DNA of 64,000 nt, from contig NC_082595.1 in assembly GCF_030936135.1 (NCBI RefSeq), forward strand, positions 91,316,451-91,380,450. The letters run 5' to 3'. How positions within the stretch are numbered: position 1 is the stretch's first letter; each line of letters opens with the position of its first letter. Origin of the DNA: Gavia stellata. Taxonomy: Eukaryota > Chordata > Aves > Gaviiformes > Gaviidae. The translations under genes were made by a program, and so were the position numbers. Below the pieces are notes generated by a model that ran no database searches, was not told the DNA's origin, and saw only the letters and a program-made list of their open reading frames with translations. This document shows, piece after piece, positions 27,001-39,300 of this stretch.

Positions 27001-29511
27001 AAGAGATATATGAAGTGGGATAGTGTTCTTTCCTTTTTTGTTTTAGTTCTTTTGAACTGTTGGGATCCATTCCTCTACTTAAGTCAGAAGAGATGTAAGA
27101 TTTCAAGTAAATTAAATGAATATAAAGTCTTCTTTAAAACAACAGAAAACAGGGAACTTCTTATGTGTAAGTGTAGACTCTCTAGTGTCTAATAGATTGA
27201 ATATACATATCTTAAGTATGTGTTTTCAGTAAAAAGAAATCCAGACACTGGATCAGTACTAATAATCTCAAATTAGAATCTACCATAAACTCATTTTATC
27301 CTATTGGAAATACTGATGTATGAACAATTCACAAACACGTAAATTCAGTATTCACCCAGGGCTACATTCCAGAAGGGCTCATTTACTATTTTTGAGCAAT
27401 TACACAACTTCTTATTTCCTCTTTAGCTCCAAGAATTTTATAAATATGTAACTACAAATTCAGGAAATCCAATACACATCTGATCAATAACAATTTTACC
27501 CACTTACTTACGCTGCTACCTTTTAGGTAGGATGCACTTCCACTAAAAAAGAAATGAAATATTATACTGGTAGTATTACAATATTGTCTTGAATAATTAA
27601 GCAGAAATGTCTGAAAAGGCAAAGGTTTCCTAAAACTGGCAAAGACTTATGTAAATAATGCCCTGGAATAAAAAGGTTAAATGTACGTCAGTTATGTGTA
27701 ACTAATATCATACAATACTGTTCATGCTACTTTTCCTGCATCTGTCTCTAAAAGATTATGACATGTTGAAGTTATCAAAATGGATGTGTTTATACAAAAC
27801 TGACAGTGATATGTAGTAGAGATGACAGCTCTTTGAAGATCATACAAAAATAGAACAAGAAGATATAGAGACCCAGAAGGATCATGGCGTTTTTTATAAA
27901 AAAAAAAAGAGGAGTAGAAAATAGAAAACTTGTGAATTTTTTTTTAGTTCTGCATAATAGTTGCTCCTAGATAGTTGCATTAGCTGAGGTGTGTTGTTAA
28001 TTGTTAGGTGATTAATTTTAGAATTGCCCAGAAAATCTTGAGACCTTATAGCCAAAAGCTTGCATGACAAGGAAACAATATTTTGTGAAGGCTTTAATGG
28101 TGTTAGATGGAAAACAGTGTTTAGACTGTCTAACAATGGTAACCTTGGAGTAAGTGTCATGTACAATGAGTCTGGTTTTATTTTACAGTTAAAGCTGATT
28201 TTGGCAGAAAGGCAAAACTGGAAACACTGAATATAAATGAGGTATTTATGACACCATTGTAATCGGGATTTCTCCATGCAATGAAATTAAGTATGGCAAA
28301 GTGGTTCTCCAATAACTGTGCAAATAAAATAAAATTAAATTAAAAAACGATTAAACATTGTTATCCTTATCAATTCTTAAAGTATAAGCAGAAGTCAAGA
28401 TCTAAATTGAATTTTTAATTGCTTATTCAACTTTAACAGTTTCATACTAAATATGAAAATGTCAAATGTGAGATATATGTATGTATTTAATTAACCACGC
28501 ACATTTAAATTTACAGTTGTAAGTAACCTACCACCAATGATTAACCAGAAAAATAATTCAGATGAGGTTTTTATTTTGCAGTCACAGTTTACATCTTTGT
28601 AACATAGTTTTTCAGTGACTTAGAATTCATTTAATTATATACTGTGGTGTGTTTCTTTGCTCCAGGATAGGTTGAATGTAAACTCATACTGTCAGGAAAA
28701 GGGTATGTGACCCTTTGCTTCCCATGCTAATGGTCACCTGCAGATGGGGAGCAATGGCTTTCTGGTAACTGAGAAAAGCAGCTACCTCACCTTTCTCTCT
28801 CTCTCCCTAAACAGAACTTGTACAACCTTCAACTTGGTATGTGTTGTCTTTCTGTATAAAAAGTAATAACGTTTACTAATCTTTGTGAGATGTTTTCAAG
28901 GTCAGTGGAAGGAAAGTCATGTACAAGAGCAAAGCATTAGGATTTAATAAAGTTTTTGTCAAATAAAACACAATCAATCGTACAGCAATATTATTCAGGC
29001 AGCTCACCAGTCATTTTCACAGCTTTCTTAAGCAAGGATGAATGGTATATTGGCAGTAGTGAGACATTTTATCACCCCTTTTCTACCTGGATTCTTCCAG
29101 CACTTGCTGCCCACCAGGCATCCATACACTGTACGTGTGCAACTTCTCCTCCTGGCTGGTAGAAAGGGCAAGAGCAGTATCTGATAGGATCTGAAGACAT
29201 CTCCTTCTATGCTGCACCCACTTAGAGGGTATCCTGGAGCAAGTGTCTTTCTTACTCTGCCTTCTATGGTGCTGTATTGCATAGAGTTGCTGTGACTTTC
29301 TCTGTCATCTCATTTCAAAATATTTAACTTTGACTTTTCTCTTTAAAGCCAAAACATTCATATTTCTAACATGACAATATGAAACTTCAGTTAACTACTT
29401 TCTTATAATTTTCTTACCTGATTCCTTTCAATTTTCAAAGAATAAACAAAATTGGTATTGCTAGAGGTTGTTGTTAAGATGAAAGTTACCTGAATTTTAT
29501 TGTCAAAGTTT

Positions 29512-29538
29512 GGGGGTGGGAGGAGATGGGGGGGTGGG
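29512..29538 (+). other. Potential G-quadruplex
   Basis: G runs of 5, 3, 7 and 3 separated by loops of 1, 7 and 1 nt, isolated in AT-rich sequence. Confidence 0.6.
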
Positions 29539-31834
29539 ACAAGGGAAATGCATATATAGTAAGAGAACAGATGGTGGAAATCTTATGCTTCATTGAGGCT
29601 GGTGCTCGCTTCACTGCCTAAGGAATATCCCTCCTGAGAATCACAGCTGAAGTCTGTGTCAGGTTTTGCCCTCAAACTGTAAGAGAATTTTAGGCATAGC
29701 TTTGACCTAAAAGTTGAACTGCATATATTTATATAATTAAAGGAAATGAGAACTTTTAAGGTAATGCAAGCAAGGTTCTCACGTTAAAAAAATGGATTCT
29801 CATGTTGATTTTACAATTCAAAAAGCATTTTTGATGTATACTATACAGCTTTGTTCTTTCATGCTTTTGGAAACAACATCAAAATTTTTGCAATTCTAAG
29901 AGGCAAAATATTACACAAAATCCCAAACCAGCTTTCTTTTCTTTCCAGAAAAATAATCTGGCTAATTTCAGACACAATTTTGGCCAGGAAAAGCAGCTCA
30001 GAGTTTGTCAAAACTGTTATATACTTATTCAGACCAAAATTCCAAACTTTAAAAATTTATCCATTTTTCATAACACCTTTACTGTTAATGTCTTTGCCTG
30101 AGTTTCAGGAAAAATTTCACAGTGGGACTGACACAGGTGAAACAATAACACAGCAATATGTACAACGTTGATGGACATTCAGAAAAGCCTGTGCATTAAG
30201 ACTTCATTTATATTCTCATAGTAAAAAATCCAGGTATCAAGACTATTGATACTGACCAGCAGTGGAGCATTTAACAGTACAATGTAAATAATGTACTGGG
30301 ACATGATGATATTGTCTCATATTCTGTATATTTTAAGGCTGCAGTTTTCTCACATGTTAAAGTAATCAATCCCACTTGCACTATAAATGCCAAGTACTAT
30401 ATATGAAGGTTAATGTAAATTTACCGCTTGCAACAAGAAAACAATATTCTGTAAACCTGGAGAAAAGCCACCATATAATACTAAAATGTTTTCAACAGTT
30501 AAGCAGGAAAAAGCTGTCAACAACAGCAAGAATAATGATCATTTAAGCTGTTACAAAAAGATTAGCAACAGTCCTTCCTCGCCATATGCATGTGGTTAAA
30601 AGTTAATTTTACTGTACCTATTGACAGTCATCATCTTACAAATTCCCATGTACGTGAATAATTATAATCAGGCAAGAAAGAAGATTATTTAACAAAATTA
30701 TGCATATATAAGCTTTTGCAGCACTATATTTTTTTCTTGAAAGTTGTACAGCAATTTTTTTAAAAAATAACAGAGCTTGAACTCTGAATTGTTACTACCA
30801 TATCTTTTGACACCTTGTTTCAAAGATTTCTTGTTATTAGCCCAAATATTATGAACATTTAAACTAATGCCACTAACTCCTAAGCATATTTTGCAGTGAT
30901 TTCTCCTTCCATTTCTTTCCTAAAATTAAATTAAAATTAGATTTAAAAACTGTCTACCTATTTCCAGTATGATACTTAAAGAACAACTTAAGATTTATTC
31001 AAGTGTTCCTAAAAGCATTTCCAAAATACATATCCTCTATCTAGCCTTTGGTGGCTAGACCGTTCACCAAGGTTGGAGAGAACCAACAGGCATGACTGCA
31101 AGTGCACCTTGTCACATCAGGTTAGACTTTGAACCAGGTTTTCTCATTGTCTAATAATTGAGCTTGCTCTCTTGGGCTAAAGTGGCCCTTGACAGGAGAT
31201 AGTAAGAACAGGCTGTCCAAGAAGATCTAAGACACTGCTGGTACGTGCACTCCACTGGGGTGAGTTTCACACTCATGTCTAATCCAAGTCAGGACCGTGA
31301 ATCTAGTTATATCACTTTCTAAATAAGGGTCCCATTCTTTGAGCTGTGAGTTATCAGGAGGTTCCCTCTATCTGTTTCTGTCTGATCATCACGATCAGCA
31401 GTTTCAGCTTAGACTTGAGAAACCTTTATCAACAAAAACGTTACTGAAAAGAGTTCATTCCTAAAAAAAAATCCAACCCAACCCAAAAAAACCCCAAAAC
31501 ATCAGTCTCAATCAAATTATCAACACACACTTTGTCACAAAAAATCCCACTCACCCCCACTTAGGAGGACAAGAAAGTAGATACATTATTTGTTCACACT
31601 GAATTTGTCAAGCTATAAGGTAGCAAGTCAGACGGGCATCCACCTATCATTTTAAACAGGGACCAGATAGTCTGGGTATCTGGAATACAGTATCAGATCT
31701 CATGTACAGTGTACAAGCTCACATGTATTCACGTACTTTGCTTTCAGAGTCGACTAGAGGTCATTAAAAGCTTGGAAAATGCTGAAGAACTTCAAGCAAA
31801 TAAGCATTATTGATACTAAAATTTTTAATGAGTT

Positions 31835-31880
31835 AAAAAAAAAAGAAAAAAAAAAAAAAAGAAAAAAAAAAAAAAGAAAG
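31835..31880 (+). repeat. Poly(A) tract with isolated G interruptions
   Basis: About 45 bp of A broken by single Gs roughly every 15 bases. No retroposon is recognisable directly upstream. Confidence 0.9.
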
Positions 31881-33260
31881 CGCATCAAAAGCTACTTAAC
31901 ACCAATGTTCTTACCAGGATGCCCCACAACAAAACTCACCAGGTGATGTGTGGCGGGATGCTGGGGACATACGATTTTTTTGTTCTTACATGCTTCACAA
32001 AGTAACTGGTATTGGCCACTGTCCGAGACATGGCACTGGAATGGATTTGGTCTGAGCCTCTATTATATTAATTTTTCCTATTATCTCTTGGTATAGGAAT
32101 ACCATATTCTGTCTTTACATATCAGTTATTTTTATCCTTTTGAAAAATTAGGAAACATAACTTACACAACAAAAAGACAAGCAGTATTCTAATGTCGAAT
32201 AATGACAGTATTGTACAGCCCAAGTGGTGTCCACTCCACAGTGTGTAACAGGTTTCTAATTTATTTATAAATGGATAGCCATAAACTCTAATAAGGGGAA
32301 AAAGTAATCACTCCTGAAAACTAGGATGGCAGGGCATAAAATCCTGAGATGATCTCAAAATCAAGAGTGGAGAGCAATATGTGAGTTTACTAGATTACTT
32401 CCTTTGCTTTGATGAGAAGGTCCTCCCCTGCATTTTCAGTCTGCCTGGAGCCTGTGGGCAGAACCAGAACTGTCAGCCACTGGAAGAAGGTGGAGTTCCC
32501 TGCTGTGAGAAGACCTACAGAAAGGCTAAGCCACAACCAATTTCCTAAACTACAAAGACTGATAAACAGAGGGTGAGGAAAAGCACAAGAATGCCTCTTA
32601 CTCCAAAGCTGGATGCATTCTGTCAGGTGTCAAATTCATGGATGTTAGTTTTCATTAGTCTGGATGAATCTCCTGCTTTGAGGAAGGATCAGAAAGGGAA
32701 GTCTTGTTGGAATCCCTGATAGGGTTTCTTATTCTTCCTTACACTGGGATAGATTATAAAGAATTTTTCAAACTGAAGTCAAAAGAGTAATCCAAAATAA
32801 GATAGCTTTTTATAAGCATTTATCCCAGAGACTAAAATGTGAAGGAAATGTCTGCTAGATGAAAGAAAATGGCACTCAGTATGTTTGGACATAGTACATG
32901 CAGAATTTGGTAAACTTCATGGAGTAGACTTCATTTTCCAGCTTTCGGCAGAGAAAACAGAACTTCTTTACACTGAAACTGTCAGTGTCCTTAAGAGTTT
33001 GAGTTGGTTGCTTATTTGAAAACAGAAAAATTCTGGAATACTTTGAGCACTGAAAGTTCAGACAGGTCTGAAGTATTTTGATCTGGAGGGACTTGTCATC
33101 TTTTTACGTCTTCAAACATCAAATTAAAAAATCATTTAAGTGGAGAAAGTAGCCACTGAGAAGTTCAAGCTAGTGGACATTGAATAAATGCTTCTGCCAT
33201 AATTTGTTCTGTGACAGCCCGGAGCTGAGTGCTTGCTAGCCACTCGGTGTTAATCTGACA

Positions 33261-33322
33261 TGGTTGGACTTGATGATCTTACAGGTCTTTTCCAACCGTA
33301 GTGATTCTGTGATTCTGACATG
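33261..33322 (+). mobile_element. Very short CR1 3' insertion flanked by a 9-bp direct repeat
   Basis: Only the last ~50 nt of CR1 (GGTTGGACTTGATGATCTTA to GTGATTCTGTGATTCTG), nearly identical (one difference that I see) to the tail of the CR1 at 20.9 kb. TCTGACATG stands on both sides (33254-33262 and 33314-33322), suggesting a target-site duplication, though part of the right copy may come from the CR1 octamer itself. Confidence 0.85.
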
Positions 33323-36300
33323 CTCATGTGGTTCCCTCACTGTTAGTGAACAGGTAGCGGATTTAAACCCAGCAGAGAATGTCTGTGTGAGTTGTGATTG
33401 CTGCATTGGATCATGTAGATGTACTTAAAAAATAGAACCGCTGCAGCCATTTCATTCAAGAACATTAAGCTAAGAATTTATGTTTCACAAAAGAAAGTAG
33501 GAAGATTTAAAATGTGAAAGAGAGTTTATAATTTCTCTCTTCCAATTTCTGCTTCTCTAGGAGAGTTATGCTACCCGTCTTCTGCTTTTTGTGTCATAAA
33601 AGGAAAGGACGTGTTTGTCTTATTTGTGTTTGTCTATTAGCCTTTTTAATAGAAAATAGAAAGTTACATCCATAAAGGTATTTTGTGATATTACTTAGCA
33701 TTATTTCAGTATTTTGTGCTTTTAATAAATTTTAATAAATTGTTTCCAGTACATCTTAGTGAAGGTGAATGGATTTCAGGCATTCCACAATCTATATAAA
33801 AGACAGATATAATTGCAAATGAGGTACCTTTGAGACTGCAGTCTTAGAAACAAACATTAAATACTTCATCGTTGTTTTTAAGTGTGGAGGCAGATGCTAT
33901 TTTAATAGTCATAATCATTGAGATTGAGGATTATAACCTTTTCCATGTATAGACATAAGGAATTGGAAGGTTTGCAAAGTAAAGCAGGTCAGATATAATT
34001 ACCAATTTGTCTTTTTTATTTGGAGCATTTGCCAGATAGATTTGTCTTCTATCTTCCTCTCACTTTATCATTTATACTTCCATCCCTACCACTAACAGTT
34101 AGCATACTATCACATTGCAGCTAGGTTACAACTGCTCTCACACCCTATTTGGGAACCTTTTATCTTTTGTTCCCACACTACAGTTTGGGAAATCATAACT
34201 GAAGTTCATATGTTGCATAATGTGTAATATTTAAAAGACCTGAGCTGCCTTGACATCTTGCTGTAGTACAGTTTATCAATATTTTCAAGCTGTAAATCTC
34301 ATTTGAGAGGAAAATACTATCCAGAAAAGTCAGAGAAAAAAAAGGAGTATCCCCATTGGCTCCCCACTGGTCTCCACTGTCTTCTGTTTTTCCTCAGGGT
34401 CCATCTTGTTTCTTGTAGAAATCTTTGTACCAATGCTTTGGCAGTACCAAATTATTTCTGGATATGGTTAGTTTTTCACATTAGAATTGTAATATTGTTC
34501 TAATAACTTACTGCTAGTTCTGTGCAAACACTTTCCAGGGTTAACTGAAGTGCTGCTTGAGGAAGGGAATTGCTGGCATCACCTCAAGGTAGGAGAGTGA
34601 TCATAAAAACTTGCAGACTGAAATACATCTGATCCATTACCTGCCTGCCTAACCAAGAAAGAACTAAAAAAAATGAATTTGGGAGATCACAACAAGATAG
34701 ATACAAACAAATTACGTTTCAAAGAGTTTAGAAAAATACTGGTCTATACTGTCAGCTTAGGGTCCAAGTCAATATTCCTTGATTATCCAAACTGCTTACG
34801 TGCTGGCTCTCACTCCGCCGAACAGAGGAACGAACCTAGGCCCAGCAATAGATCAGCTTAAATTCAAATCCTTCTAGTTAAGAAATTTGAGCAACATGGT
34901 GTAAAGAACTGAGACAAATCTAATGGGCTAAACCATGCTAGAAATACCTGCTATGAAGTAATAAGGGCAAAATCCATTCACTGTGATTAAATTGGTCCAT
35001 GAAGAAATATTCTTGCAGTAGCATGGCTGTTTGCATTTGTTGGGGCATCATCATAACATACCATCTGCTCTTTTATATCCTTCTTTATAGCTCTGACTTT
35101 CGGAGAGATGGTAGTGATTACCTCACATCTTTATTATATAAAAAGAGCTGTTTGCTAGTTCAGTATTCAGGAAAAAAAAAGTTTTTGTCAGTTACTCATC
35201 AATTTGCTCATCTGTTTGTCCTATGCAACATGATGATTTCAAGTCTGCTGACACTGTTACCCAAGGGAGTATGATTCATGCAATAATTTTCCTTCCTTCC
35301 TGCCTATTTCTTTTAAATTTGCTGGAACTTTAATACATCCCATACATATTTTTCACCTTAAAGTATTCTACCCTTACTAGCGCTACAGTCATTCATTTCA
35401 CTTCTAAAATCTTATTTTCTTATTTTAGATAGGAGACTTACTAGTATTAGAAAAATACTTTAAGATGGCATAAAATTTTGGTTTCTTATTCTTAACATCT
35501 CATTCTTGCCAGGATACCTTTTTTCTTTTCTCTTCTTTTGGAAAATGAACTCCTTCTTCAAGAATAAAGACTAATATTAATAAAAATGCCTTTGTGTTTA
35601 TGGAGTCCATTTTCAGCAAGGCTATGAAAGAATCTCAGCAATGTGGGTAGTTTCCCCTTTGTCAGCAGGGAGGTCATTTAGCATGCTCCAGGATACATAG
35701 TCAACCAGCGACCTTCTGAATGAGTCTCCTGACACTGAATCCTGTAGCAACTAGAGCATGGTTTGTTGGAAGGAAACCCATCTGGAACTTCTGGGTGGAG
35801 CAACACAGGACTTCCCATTTCCACTGCAAGGGAAAGGCAGTCAAGGAAGACATCATGCTGGCAGCAGTTTCACTTCGGAGAGCTCAGATCAGGTGAGTTT
35901 GAAAATGCAGAGCAAAGTATTGATCCTGGCAAAGACACTTCTTTGTGGTCGCCTGATTTGTGAGCTGAAATGGTCATGGCTAATTTCTTCATGCTCTAGA
36001 TGAACTGAGCTGAGGGCAACGTTTTGATTCATAAAGCACACCCTAAACCACAGAGTAAAGGAAGAAGGAGTAATATCTTGTGGTCAGCCTCCCTCTTCAG
36101 CAGAGGGATGGAGGCAGTGCATGAGGTTAAATGGCTTTTAACTCTCAGCACTGACCTATTTATTAAGTGTTTGCTATTTCTGAAAAAGAGTTTTCATTCT
36201 CATGTTTTGATGGGTTTTGATGGGTTTAGAAGAGTTTCCAGCTTACATGAGCAACATAATTTTGGCCCCTCTCACAGGAGCTCTTGTGGAGGATCTTTAT

Positions 36301-39300
36301 GCAGAGGAATGTGCCAGTTTCTTCCCAGAGAAAGTTGGCAGGCTGGAAGGAATGTTTCTTTTTACTTCATTGTCCATTTCTCTTTTTCCTCAGGTAACTG
36401 TCTTCTCCTTTCCTTGCCCAAGATGCAGAAATGTCCAGTTGCTCTCCTATTTTCTCCACTTGTCCCAAAACATCCACCTCATCTTCTGGTTTTTTTATGC
36501 AGTTTTTCCTCTGCTTATTCTTTGCCTTGACTTTCTTACCTTTTCCTTCAAAATATTAGCTTTTTAAAAATAATACTTTAAACAAACAAAAGCACATCTG
36601 ACTTCAACACCTCATTTCACCCGCATTTGTTTCTATGCACGACTCACTTCCAGTTCCATTCCAGCCCCCTTCCCATTTGCTGCATAGAGGGGATCCTAAG
36701 GGAACCATCTGTGAAGTTGCAACTGTCTCTTATGTCTCAAGTAGTGTGGTAGCCCTCACTTCAGCCTTTAAAACAGCATCTTCTTCTAGACATAGACAGT
36801 CGATACGTGGATGCGAGTTCACTGTTACCACACCCATGCTCACTCTTCTCTTTCATACCAAACACTTCTTATTTGTGATTCTAGCCCTTTGCTAGAGCTA
36901 CTGTTACTCTTAGCTGTTTTCATGCCTCTAGAAAGAAGCTGAGTCACAGCTGAATCCCCTGGAAGGAAGAAAAGGGGGGACTTTTACGCTTCTTCCCCCT
37001 TAAGAGTTTTGTTGTTTGGAGACAACACCCTGCCTCGACCTCTTTAAGTATATTAGCTTGTTAAAGAGAAAAAGCTGCACTGTAATTTACACACAAACAC
37101 TCTGGACGGACAGTGAAGCATTCGGAAAATCATGAGAAATTATTCAGTCATGATTTAATCATTTTGCCTCTGGAGCAGTCCTCATGCTTTTGAAATTTGG
37201 GAACTGAGAATGCCGTCACATTTATGATACTAGTTCTGGTAAATCTATACATAACAGCTTTGTAGACATTCTACTTCATCTCACATTCCAAAATCTACGT
37301 CATCAGACCTTTTAACCAGTTTGGAAAGTTCTGCACACAGTTAAAACCATGTAAACAGTGTTACTATAAGGCCTAAATTAAATTACAGTAGATGTCAGAA
37401 TACATTAAGATGTCAAATTAGCCTATTTCCCAGTACTACATAGCAATGGAGCCCTCTAAGGGTTACAAAGCAAACTGATTGCTTTCTAGCTAAGATACAG
37501 TACTGCCAAATATGTATTTAATTGAAACTATTATTTATATTCCCCACTTTATCTTTTTTTTTATGAGTTAATTCAGCTATAACGTATCACACTTAACTGG
37601 GTTAAATTTAAATGAGATGACCACTTTATAAGGGTAACTTCTACAACAACTAAGTTAATGATAATGAATGGTAATGGCTGTTGCCACTTCGAATTGAATT
37701 AATATGTGTCTACCTAATGGGCATACATACAACAAAACCAGGCGGCTTTGGTGTTGTTTAACTGAGTCTAATATTCTGACAGGTTGTATTTTAACCCATA
37801 ATTTGCTAAGTAAAATTAAAAAAAGAAAGGCAATGAATATTAACTTCAATGCAATCAGTATACTTTTAGTATTTTCATTCAACATTTTGTATGAAGCCTC
37901 AGCTAGACTTTTAAAAGAGGGTAGTTTTTATTTGAGAGGACAAGGTCTCCATCTTTCAATTGAAAGGATTTTTGGTGACATTTTTGAGCTACTGCAGGCT
38001 GGAATTTGTCAATATTGATATATATTAACATGCACAAGAATTAAATAAGTAGTCAGTTGAAAAAATGTGGTAAGATCTATTTTTTTCTGTGATTTTAGCT
38101 TACTTGGCATTTATTTTCTATTTCTTGATCATGATACAACCATGACAAGCAGTCTTATTAATTTTACTACTCACTTTACAAATATATTGATATGACTTGC
38201 AGTTTATACTACAAAAAAATCTGAAAGACTCCAATGCATTTCACTCCACTTAAAGTGTTAAAATTGTGATTTCAGAGTCTTTTTGGATGAATTCTCTTAA
38301 CATAGAAGTCTTGAAAGTCATAAATTCCATGAGTTTCTGCAGATCTTGGAGAAGAGCTTGCTTTTTCTTTTCTGACATAGATATATATATATCAATCTCT
38401 CCTGCATTTTTCATTCAAATATAAAACTTGCCCAACTTTCTATAAATTTTATACAAGTTAATGGTTTAGGGAACCACAGCTTACCTATAAGCTATGTGTT
38501 CTGTACATTTTCAAATTCTTTTTTTAAGTATCAGTTACTGACAGATCAGTTTCTGAAGAATCTCTATTTAATATTTTTGAATATTTTTACTTCTATTTCA
38601 ATTACAATTTTCATTGTTTGCTCACATATAAATCCGGTCAGCTAATTTGGCATGTTAAATTTGTTCTTCGTACAACATGGGGGAAGCAGAAAACCTTGAC
38701 AACACACACTATGTGCTAATTAATTTGAATCTTTGACGGTAAAAATCAATAAACTAATTTGCTAGAAAGAAATTGGTCTCATGAGCTTTTTTTATAAATT
38801 AGCTCTTCTTAATCAGAGGGATGTTGTGTCCTGCTTTTTGATAATTACTGTAGAATGATTAGTCTAATTTAGGATTTAGGGCCATTGAAACAAGAAAATA
38901 GATAAAATTAGACTGTTTTACTTGTGTTGACTCTGTGATTTAAGAGAAAGAACAGACTGTGATTACTTACAAAAGGTCTCACTATCAATTAACCTACAAA
39001 ACCAACACATTTAAGTAAAGCCATTAAATCTATTTCTAATCCCATTTTACAACTCTGCTGTGGATCAAATGTATTTAAGCAACCAAACAGCTTACAGTTC
39101 CCTGGATTCTGCTAGAAAATACTTTGCCATGAAGGGCTGAAGACTTCCATGTTACCTGTTTAGTACATCAGCTTCCTGATTTTTGTGATGCTTTTGCCCA
39201 AGTACAAACCTTACAAATCACATTCTCTCCAGGGTGGCTATAGGAAGCTGATTACTCTCACTAATCCCTAAATCAAGCTGAAGAGTATGGTATCAGAGAC

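Larger units (their letters stand above)
22994..33253. other. Intergenic, nothing recognised apart from the noted G-rich and LTR-like segments
   Basis: Ten kilobases without a CR1 piece or gene that I can identify. Open frames are short and of biased AT-rich composition. Confidence 0.6.

Noticed and set aside
31835..31880. Poly(A) tract as the tail of a processed pseudogene
   Set aside because: No recognisable cDNA-like sequence or matching target-site duplication precedes it.
36024..36567. Overlapping plus-strand frames of 168 and 116 codons
   Set aside because: Two phases are open at once, there is no family resemblance, no CpG island and no convincing splice or poly(A) context; most likely chance.
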